From: an uncultured Oscillospiraceae bacterium
GTDB lineage: Bacteria; Bacillota; Clostridia; Oscillospirales; Ruminococcaceae
Direction of reading: 5' to 3'
Assembly: GCA_910577365.1 (NCBI GenBank)
Contig: CAJTMU010000082.1
Location: 1-10,202 of the forward strand
DNA length: 10,202 nucleotides
In this document: positions 5,516-10,202 of the stretch, piece after piece
Layout: each line of letters opens with the position of its first letter
Position numbering within the stretch: position 1 is the stretch's first letter
Notes under the pieces: generated by a model
Told to the model about the DNA's origin: nothing
Databases searched by the model: none
The model's input: the letters and a program-made list of their open reading frames with translations, nothing else
Translations under genes and position numbers: made by a program

Positions 5516-6181
5516 ATGAAAATTTTCGGATATGAGTTTGATAATCATGACGGTGAGCTGGTGGAGCTGTCCGAGGAGGATATCAATATGGGCATACTGT
5601 TTCGTCTTAAGTGGAACAGCGACGTTAGGCTCACGGCGTATGAGATAGGCGATACCATGCATGTTTCGGTGCAGAAAGATAATTCGGTGCTTTATCATAG
5701 GTTTTTCAGGAACGCGAAGAAGATAGGGGAAATATATTTCGACAGCTTTGTTGCAGAGCTTTCTCAGGTTTCCGAAAGAATATCCCAAGGGGCGTTTGAC
5801 AGACAGAAGTCCCACAGAGAAAGAGCGGCGGCGCTTGTTCGAGAGCGAGGACTTACTGGAAGAATGAGCAACGCCAAGTGGCATGAGCTTATCAGTTTTA
5901 TGGGAGAGGAGATACCCACAGGCTTTCTCGCGTATGGAGTGAAGTGGCTTGACAAGAGCGAGAAGGAGAAGTATGATATCGATTGGAGCTACGACTGGAG
6001 CTATGAAAAGCTTCCCGATTTTTTGTTGCCGCTTATTGAATATATTGTGATAAATCCTGTGTCGGAGGAGGGAGCAATGCCCTCGCAGGATTATTCTAAA
6101 GAGGTATGCGACGGGCTTGAGAAGAATGAAATCGAATATGACATAACTGACGGAATGATTTACATAAGGGGATATATTTAA
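5516..6181 (+). CDS. Hypothetical protein, 221 residues
   Basis: I do not recognise this protein with confidence. It begins MKIFGYEFDN and is soluble: no signal peptide or membrane helix is visible, and it is rich in charged and aromatic residues. The N-terminal half (about 1-85) looks like a mixed alpha/beta domain. A basic helix follows (QKSHRERAAALVRERG, about 98-113). The C-terminal half contains MSNAKWHELI (117-126), a near-repeat IDWSYDWSYEKL (about 154-165) and IEYIVINPV. The NAKWxEL plus late IEYxxI pattern reminds me of DUF6678-like proteins, a weak recollection only. The AAGGAG site supports the start. It stands alone between two structured spacers (R1 before, a weak hairpin terminator after), and its promoter is unclear, so it may be read from upstream. 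Its codon use does not look foreign by eye. Confidence 0.75.
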   Translation: MKIFGYEFDNHDGELVELSEEDINMGILFRLKWNSDVRLTAYEIGDTMHVSVQKDNSVLYHRFFRNAKKIGEIYFDSFVAELSQVSERISQGAFDRQKSHRERAAALVRERGLTGRMSNAKWHELISFMGEEIPTGFLAYGVKWLDKSEKEKYDIDWSYDWSYEKLPDFLLPLIEYIVINPVSEEGAMPSQDYSKEVCDGLEKNEIEYDITDGMIYIRGYI

Positions 6182-6182
6182 G

Positions 6183-6200
6183 AAAAAACGCCGTTTTTTT
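6183..6200 (+). terminator. Weak A/T-rich hairpin terminator
   Basis: AAAAAAC (6183-6189) pairs with GTTTTTT (6193-6199) across a GCC loop, and the 3' arm doubles as a U tract. It begins two nt after the stop codon of the 5516 gene and precedes the next promoter. The stem has only one G-C pair, so efficiency is doubtful. Confidence 0.4.
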
Positions 6201-6223
6201 ATTTGGTCGGTATTCCGTTAAGG

Positions 6224-6252
6224 TTGACGTACGGTCTTGCCGCGAATATAAT
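6224..6252 (+). promoter_or_regulatory. Predicted strong sigma-A promoter for the oxidoreductase operon
   Basis: A -35 TTGACG (6224-6229, five of six consensus), a 17-nt spacer and a perfect -10 TATAAT (6247-6252). Predicted transcription start is near 6259, in the GCGCGC run. This implies a leader of about 230 nt before the ferredoxin gene, unusually long, and it contains element R2. Confidence 0.82.
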
Positions 6253-6282
6253 TGCGCGCGCTTAAAAAATTTATTTCCCCCG

Positions 6283-6327
6283 ATTTATAGCTAATAGCAG
6301 CATATAAATTGAGCAGCCAAAGTTGCT
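6283..6327 (+). promoter_or_regulatory. Hairpins in the early leader of the oxidoreductase operon
   Basis: ATTTATA (6283-6289) pairs perfectly with TATAAAT (6303-6309). Just after it, AGCAGC (6312-6317) pairs with GTTGCT (6322-6327, one G-U) across a four-base CAAA loop. Both lie between the predicted start of transcription and element R2. No function is evident from sequence alone. Confidence 0.4.
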
Positions 6328-6345
6328 GAAAGCAGAGAACAACGC

Positions 6346-6468
6346 TTCGCCTGCGCAGTAAATTTTTCACAGTAAGTTCCGAAAGCGCAGTGGAATGACA
6401 GCGGAACGGAGCTTTCGGGGCGCGGCAGGCGAACACAGAAAAACTGAGTTTGCCGGTGTGAAAAATTT
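6346..6468 (+). repeat. Structured leader element R2 with alternative pairings
   Basis: The ends AAATTTTTCACA (6360-6371) and TGTGAAAAATTT (6457-6468) form a perfect 12-bp inverted repeat. Arm 1 has two exclusive forms: CCGAAAGC (6379-6386) with GCTTTCGG (6411-6418), or GTTCCG (6376-6381) with CGGAAC (6402-6407). Arm 2 is GGCGAAC (6428-6434) with GTTTGCC (6448-6454, one G-U), capped by CAG/CTG around an AAAAA loop. TTCGCCTGC (6346-6354) can instead pair with GCAGGCGAA (6425-6433), which would break arm 2. R2 ends 7 nt before the AAGGAG of the ferredoxin gene. Its layout and ends resemble R1. It may be a dispersed repeat, a cis-regulatory RNA, or both. Confidence 0.6.
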
Positions 6469-6488
6469 TTAGAATAAGGAGATTCAAA

Positions 6489-6704
6489 ATGAGTAAGATG
6501 ATTGTGGAATTTGACACCTGTAAGGGGTGCGGGCTGTGCACTACCGCCTGTCCGAAAAAAATCGTGGAGATACAGCATGAAAAGCTGAATAAGAAAGGAT
6601 ACTACACTGCGGTGTGCATAGACAATGACGCTTGCATAGCCTGCACTATGTGCGCTATGATGTGCCCCGAGTGCGCTATAATCATCAGGGGAGGGGAAAA
6701 ATAA
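6489..6704 (+). CDS. 2x[4Fe-4S] ferredoxin, delta subunit of 2-oxoacid:ferredoxin oxidoreductase
   Basis: A 71-residue ferredoxin that passes electrons from the catalytic subunits to external ferredoxin. It holds two clostridial-type cluster motifs: C11-x2-C14-x2-C17-x3-C21-P and C49-x2-C52-x2-C55-x3-C59-P. Each cluster would take its last ligand from the other motif's CP. Two additional cysteines (C43, C62) flank the second motif. The insert between motifs (EIQHEKLNKKGYYTAVC) is typical of KorD/VorD-type delta subunits. The start is supported by AAGGAG (6476-6481), 7 nt away. Its stop overlaps the next start by one base (TAATG), so translation of alpha is probably coupled. It is the first gene of a five-gene operon behind the long structured leader. 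The order delta-alpha-beta-gamma matches four-subunit Kor/Vor enzymes. Confidence 0.94.
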   Translation: MSKMIVEFDTCKGCGLCTTACPKKIVEIQHEKLNKKGYYTAVCIDNDACIACTMCAMMCPECAIIIRGGEK

Positions 6705-7768
6705 TGGAACGAATGCTGATGAAAGGTAACGAAGCTCTTGCGGAGTCAGCTATAAGAGCAGGCTGCAAGTGCTTTTTCGGATACCCAATCACGCCGCAGA
6801 CGGAGATATCCGCCTATATGGCGAAAAGAATGCCCAAGGTTGGCGGAGTGTTTTTGCAGGCGGAGAGCGAGATAGCAGCGATAAATATGGTTTACGGCTG
6901 TGCAAGCTCAGGTATACGCTGCATGACAAGCTCGTCTTCGCCGGGAATTTCTCTTAAAGGCGAGGGAGTGAGCTATATAGCAGGGTCGGATCTGCCAGCG
7001 GTAATAGTGAATGTAATGCGCGGCGGACCGGGTCTTGGCGGCATACAGCCCAGCCAGTCAGACTATTGGCAGGCAACAAGGGCGCTGGGTCATGGTGATT
7101 TTCAGATAATTGTATACGCGCCGTCAAGCGTGCAGGAGATGGCGGACTACATGGGCAAGGCGTTCGATATGGCGGACAAGTTCAGAATGCCCGCGCTTAT
7201 CCTTGCGGACGGTCTGTTGGGTCAGATGATGGAGCCGGTCGTATTCGAGGATAAGGAGATAAAGATGTCCGACGCTTCGGAAAAGCCGTGGGCGACCAAT
7301 GGACATGGCAACAAACGTCCTCATAACATAGTAAATTCGCTGTACCTTCAGGCGGACGAGCTGGAGCAGTACAATGTAGAGCGCTTCAAGCGCTATGAAA
7401 AGGTAAAAGAGGAGCTGCCAGAGCTGGAAAGCTATTTGTGCGATGACGCGGAGATAGTGGTTGCGGCTTACGGGTCCGTGGCACGTATTGCTAAAGCCGC
7501 GGTGGAACAGGCACGCGCCGAGGGCATAAAGGCAGGTCTTGCGCGCCCGATAACGCTGTATCCCTACCCTGAAAAAGAGCTTAAGACAGCGTGCAAAACG
7601 GCGAAAAAGGTATTGGTAACCGAAATGTCCATGGGGCAGATGGTGGACGATGTAAGGCTGGCGCTGGAGTGCCGCCTGCCGGTGGAGTTTTTCGGAAGAA
7701 CGGGAGGAGTAGTTCCCAAGCCCTCGGAGATACTCGCCAAAATCAAGGAAATGAAAGGAGCGGAGTGA
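6704..7768 (+). CDS. vorB: 2-oxoacid:ferredoxin oxidoreductase, alpha subunit (VorB/KorA type)
   Basis: The alpha subunit of an enzyme that converts a 2-oxoacid plus CoA to acyl-CoA, CO2 and reduced ferredoxin. The protein has 354 residues, the usual size for VorB-type subunits. Visible motifs are GYPITPQTE (26-34), a conserved acidic pair in LQAESEIAA (E54, E56), TSSSSPGISLKGEG (75-88) and VMRGGPGLGGIQPSQSD (104-120), followed by HGDFQ; the C-terminal third has the Rossmann-like VVAAYGSVAR. The start at 6704 has a purine-rich site, GGGGAGGGG (6688-6696), and overlaps the ferredoxin stop. An in-frame ATG upstream at 6632 lies inside the ferredoxin gene and is not used. Substrate preference (2-oxoglutarate, branched-chain 2-oxoacids or other) cannot be told from sequence; the symbol follows the common annotation of close relatives. 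Confidence 0.92.
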   Translation: MERMLMKGNEALAESAIRAGCKCFFGYPITPQTEISAYMAKRMPKVGGVFLQAESEIAAINMVYGCASSGIRCMTSSSSPGISLKGEGVSYIAGSDLPAVIVNVMRGGPGLGGIQPSQSDYWQATRALGHGDFQIIVYAPSSVQEMADYMGKAFDMADKFRMPALILADGLLGQMMEPVVFEDKEIKMSDASEKPWATNGHGNKRPHNIVNSLYLQADELEQYNVERFKRYEKVKEELPELESYLCDDAEIVVAAYGSVARIAKAAVEQARAEGIKAGLARPITLYPYPEKELKTACKTAKKVLVTEMSMGQMVDDVRLALECRLPVEFFGRTGGVVPKPSEILAKIKEMKGAE

Positions 7769-7769
7769 A

Positions 7770-8510
7770 GTGCCCGATTTTAATAAACCTCACGCGCTGA
7801 CGGACGTGCCCCTGCATTACTGTCCCGGCTGTACGCACGGAATTGTACACAGGCTTGTGGCAGAGGTCATCGACGAAATGGAAATAGAGGGGGATACGAT
7901 AGGAATATGCCCCGTAGGCTGTTCTGTTATGGCATATGATTATTTTAACTGCGATATGATCGAGGCGGCTCATGGACGCGCTCCGGCGGTAGCCACGGGC
8001 GTTAAGAGGGCGAATCCCGACAAATTTGTGTTTACCTATCAAGGCGACGGCGACCTTGCCGCTATCGGAACGGCAGAAACTGTTCACGCGGCTACGCGCG
8101 GCGAGAACATAACAGTGATATTTATAAACAACACCACCTACGGAATGACAGGCGGTCAGATGGCTCCCACAACGCTGCCGGGACAGGTCACACAGACCAC
8201 ACCATATGGCAGGAACACCGATATAGAGGGATTCCCCGTAAAAGTCTGCGAAATTTTGTCGCAGGTAAGCGGCGTGGCGCTGGCGGAGAGAGTTACGGTG
8301 ACCGACCCCGCCAATATCCGCAAGGCAAAAGCGGCTATACGCAAGGGGTTTGAGTTCCAGAAGAACAAGCAGGGCTTTTCGCTTATAGAGGTGCTTTCAA
8401 CTTGTCCGACAAATTGGGGGAAATCCCCCGTGGAGTCGCTGGAGTGGCTTAAGGAGAACATGATACCTTATTTTCCGCTCGGTGTTTATAAGGAGGGCGC
8501 GATACGATGA
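7770..8510 (+). CDS. 2-oxoacid:ferredoxin oxidoreductase, beta subunit (TPP-binding)
   Basis: The thiamine pyrophosphate-binding catalytic subunit, 246 residues. The TPP/Mg motif is clear: QGDGDLAAIG (91-100) through IFINNTTYGMTGGQ (117-130), with GDGD and the N120-N121 pair at the expected spacing. The N-terminal CPGC (18-21) followed by THG, and AAHGRAPAVATG (66-77), are conserved in Kor/Vor/Por beta subunits. The C-terminus STCPTNWGKSP is also typical. It lacks fused ferredoxin or gamma domains, as expected for a four-subunit enzyme. Translation begins with GTG, supported by AAAGGAG (7754-7760), and starts 1 nt after the alpha stop. Its TGA overlaps the gamma start (ATGA), which indicates translational coupling and fixed stoichiometry. 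Confidence 0.93.
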   Translation: MPDFNKPHALTDVPLHYCPGCTHGIVHRLVAEVIDEMEIEGDTIGICPVGCSVMAYDYFNCDMIEAAHGRAPAVATGVKRANPDKFVFTYQGDGDLAAIGTAETVHAATRGENITVIFINNTTYGMTGGQMAPTTLPGQVTQTTPYGRNTDIEGFPVKVCEILSQVSGVALAERVTVTDPANIRKAKAAIRKGFEFQKNKQGFSLIEVLSTCPTNWGKSPVESLEWLKENMIPYFPLGVYKEGAIR

Positions 8511-9043
8511 CTGAAGAAATAATTCTTGCGGGCTTTGGCGGGCAGGGAATACTGTTTGCAGGAAAAATGCTCGCCTATTTCGGGCTTATGGGTGGGCGCG
8601 AGGTATCGTGGCTGCCATCTTATGGTCCTGAAATGCGCGGCGGCACAACCAACTGCTCCGTTTGCGTGAGCGATACGCCGATATGTTCGCCTCTGGTAAC
8701 CGAGCCGGATATACTGATAGCTATGAACAAGCCTTCCTACGATAAGTTTATCAATACGGTAAAGCCGGGCGGCATTGCGATAATAGACAGCTTCCTTATT
8801 GAGGACAGGTGCGTGAGAGATGATATAAAGTGCTTCTACATTCCCGCCACGCCGATGGCAGCGGAGAACGGTATTACAGGCATGGCTAACATAATACTTG
8901 TTGGAAAGCTTGTAAAGGAAACGGGCATAGCCTCTGTGGCAACCATCAAGCACGCTTTGGAAAAAATAATTCCCCCGAAAAAGTCAAATCTTATTGAGTC
9001 CAATCTGAAAGCTATCGAGATGGGACAGAGCTATGAACAGTAA
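8507..9043 (+). CDS. 2-oxoacid:ferredoxin oxidoreductase, gamma subunit
   Basis: The gamma subunit (pyruvate/ketoisovalerate oxidoreductase gamma domain family, PF01558), 178 residues, thought to take part in binding CoA. Diagnostic motifs are AGFGGQGI (8-15) and LPSYGPEMRGGTTNC (36-50), then VKPGGIAIIDS (85-95) and the late GITGMANIILVGKL (122-135). No further domain is present. The start overlaps the beta stop in ATGA. The 3' end overlaps the next gene by 11 nt. With the delta, alpha and beta genes upstream it completes a four-subunit oxidoreductase, acting in the cytoplasm in amino-acid or central 2-oxoacid metabolism. Confidence 0.93.
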   Translation: MTEEIILAGFGGQGILFAGKMLAYFGLMGGREVSWLPSYGPEMRGGTTNCSVCVSDTPICSPLVTEPDILIAMNKPSYDKFINTVKPGGIAIIDSFLIEDRCVRDDIKCFYIPATPMAAENGITGMANIILVGKLVKETGIASVATIKHALEKIIPPKKSNLIESNLKAIEMGQSYEQ

Positions 9044-9785
9044 AATGCTTCGCCTGCCACAGAAGATTATCGCCGCAGTCGCGGCGGTGGCGCTTGTTTG
9101 GGTAAATCTTGTTCTCAAGCCCAATGCCGGCAGTCTTCTGGGAACACTGCTTTTTGGCAGTATAATGGCGGTAACGCTGCTGTGGCGGCGAATTGCATGT
9201 CTGTGGAAAAGAATAGCGGGGCGTATTTTGGTGATTTTTTTTGGAGTGATATTTGCAGCGGGTTTTGGTCTGTGCGTGTTTTTTTCGGTAAATATGGTTG
9301 TTTATGCGGAGAAAGATTGTGACAGCGCAGACTGTGTGATAGTACTTGGCTGTCAAGTCAAAGGAGAAACTCCCACACCCATGCTGTGCGATAGACTGAA
9401 TGCCGCGCTGGAGCTGCTGGAGAGTAATCCTAATGCTGTCTGCGTGGTAAGCGGAGGTCAGGGTCCGCAGGAGCATATATCAGAAGCAGAGGCAATGCGG
9501 CGCTATCTTAACGAGCGGGGTATTGCGGACAAGCGAATCATTACTGAGCCGCTCTCTACTTCAACCGAGGAGAACCTGCGCTTTTCTGCGGAGTTGCTTT
9601 CAGAGCGCGGATTTAAAGGCAGTATTGTCGTTGTCACCAATGAGTTCCATCAATACCGTGCCGATATCTATGCCCGCCGCGCTGGGTTGAGTGTGGGGCA
9701 TCATTCGGCGCGTACCGCCTTGCGATTATTCCCTAACCAGTGTGTGAGGGAATGGGGCGCACTTGCAGTGGCTATGCTGACTTAA
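9033..9785 (+). CDS. YdcF/SanA/ElyC-like DUF218 membrane protein
   Basis: A 250-residue protein with three predicted membrane helices (about 10-28, 35-52 and 63-88) followed by an extracytoplasmic or cytoplasmic DUF218 domain (about 98-245). Family motifs are present: CVIVLGCQV (101-109), VVSGGQG (138-144), EAEAM (151-155), a Ser/Thr-rich TEPLSTSTEEN (171-181) and VVVTNEFHQYRA (189-200). Relatives (SanA, ElyC, YdcF) have been linked to envelope integrity and lipid-carrier homeostasis; the biochemical activity is not settled. The start overlaps the gamma gene by 11 nt with only a poor ribosome binding site; an in-frame ATG at 9045 is an alternative that would lie just past the gamma stop. The overlap suggests cotranscription with the oxidoreductase, but functional linkage is unproven. 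Confidence 0.88.
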   Translation: MNSKMLRLPQKIIAAVAAVALVWVNLVLKPNAGSLLGTLLFGSIMAVTLLWRRIACLWKRIAGRILVIFFGVIFAAGFGLCVFFSVNMVVYAEKDCDSADCVIVLGCQVKGETPTPMLCDRLNAALELLESNPNAVCVVSGGQGPQEHISEAEAMRRYLNERGIADKRIITEPLSTSTEENLRFSAELLSERGFKGSIVVVTNEFHQYRADIYARRAGLSVGHHSARTALRLFPNQCVREWGALAVAMLT

Positions 9786-9917
9786 TGAGTTGTTGAAATG
9801 CGATTACCATAAATGAGTTGTAAGTATATTTTTATGCTAAATCATCAGTATAGCTGACATCGTACTTCGGCTTATTCAACTGTACTATACAACATATGTC
9901 AATACATAGGAGTTGCT

Positions 9918-10202
9918 ATGGATAAGTTATATCAACTGGCAAAGGGCTATACAAACCGTTTTCCGAACGGAAATGACCCTTATCAGATTACCGCGCGAAT
10001 ACTTGAGGAATGCGGCGAGGTCGCGAGCGAGGTAAACCACTTTGAGAAAAGCGGCATCAAGGCGCAGAAGCACGGCGAACCCTCAAAGCAGCATATGGCG
10101 GACGAGATAAAGCAGGCGATAAACGCTCTTATACAGCTTGCGGTGTACTACAATATTGAAGATGAGTTGGAATTTTCGATAGAACGATCTCTCAATAAAA
10201 TG
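9918..10202 (+). CDS. MazG-like nucleotide pyrophosphohydrolase (3' end outside window)
   Basis: The frame runs from ATG at 9918 to the window edge (95 codons so far) and stays open. AGGAG (9908-9912) supports the start. The protein is all-helical in character. The motif ILEECGEVASE (28-38) gives the metal-binding EExxE of all-alpha NTP pyrophosphatases, and the second helix ADEIKQAINALIQLAVYYNI (61-80) corresponds to the usual ExxD helix. Here the helix reads D62-E63-I-K-Q66, so the expected second acidic residue after ExxD spacing is glutamine. The enzyme family hydrolyses NTPs or modified nucleotides to NMP and pyrophosphate, often as house-cleaning. Substrate unknown. The gene is separated from the operon upstream by 132 nt without a clear promoter or terminator. 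Confidence 0.78.
   Translation, partial: MDKLYQLAKGYTNRFPNGNDPYQITARILEECGEVASEVNHFEKSGIKAQKHGEPSKQHMADEIKQAINALIQLAVYYNIEDELEFSIERSLNKM

Noticed and set aside
5325..6468. R1 and R2 as a CRISPR array or as ends of one composite transposon
   Set aside because: There are only two copies with different interiors and no regular spacers. The gene between them is not a transposase, and both elements are in the same orientation with their own terminal inverted repeats.
6218..6578. Minus-strand open frames across the oxidoreductase leader
   Set aside because: They run antisense through the promoter, R2 and the conserved ferredoxin start; no family resemblance.
9784..9821. Direct repeat AATGAGTTGT (9784-9793 and 9812-9821) as an operator for the MazG-like gene
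   Set aside because: The first copy overlaps the stop codon of the upstream gene, no clear promoter lies nearby, and a 10-mer pair in AT-rich spacer is weak evidence.
9848..9890. GTATAG/CTATAC inverted repeat before the MazG-like gene
   Set aside because: Only 6 bp with a 31-nt loop; easily expected by chance in AT-rich spacer.

Overview
The window reads as a chromosomal segment of a low-to-mid GC, strictly anaerobic Firmicute, most likely class Clostridia and probably near the Ruminococcaceae/Oscillospiraceae. The reasons are the tilS-hpt-ftsH gene order that is classical in Firmicutes, AAGGAG-type ribosome binding sites, extended -10 promoters, and a ferredoxin-dependent 2-oxoacid oxidoreductase operon typical of fermentative anaerobes. 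This taxonomic placement is inference from gene content; no marker RNA is present. All supported genes are on the + strand.

Left part (1-3480): the 3' end of tilS (tRNA-Ile lysidine synthetase), then a near-consensus promoter with a folded leader, hpt (purine salvage), and ftsH (membrane AAA+ zinc protease). The FtsH here carries an extra C-terminal CxxC-CxxC zinc ribbon and an acidic tail. A strong GC-rich hairpin terminator closes ftsH.

Middle part (3481-6200): a GNAT acetyltransferase; then a second near-consensus promoter with a folded 5' UTR driving a small zinc-ribbon membrane protein and a SIMIBI-type P-loop ATPase; then a structured intergenic element (R1) and an unrecognised 221-residue protein, ending at a weak A/T hairpin terminator.

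Right part (6201-9785): a third near-consensus promoter (TTGACG-17-TATAAT) followed by a leader of roughly 230 nt that holds a second structured element (R2). It drives a tightly packed operon: a 2x[4Fe-4S] ferredoxin (delta), then the alpha, beta (TPP) and gamma subunits of a 2-oxoacid:ferredoxin oxidoreductase (annotated VorB-type in relatives), then an overlapping DUF218/YdcF membrane protein. Together the four subunits would oxidatively decarboxylate a 2-oxoacid to an acyl-CoA and reduce ferredoxin, or run in reverse. The window ends inside a MazG-like nucleotide pyrophosphohydrolase gene (9918 onward).

Most of the window is ordinary housekeeping. The parts that deserve a second look are the two related inverted-repeat elements R1 and R2, each placed directly before a ribosome binding site; the alternative pairings in the long oxidoreductase leader; the zinc ribbon on FtsH with a zinc-ribbon membrane protein encoded nearby; and the P-loop ATPase near the oxidoreductase operon. 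I found no convincing defence system, CRISPR array, insertion sequence, tRNA or rRNA.
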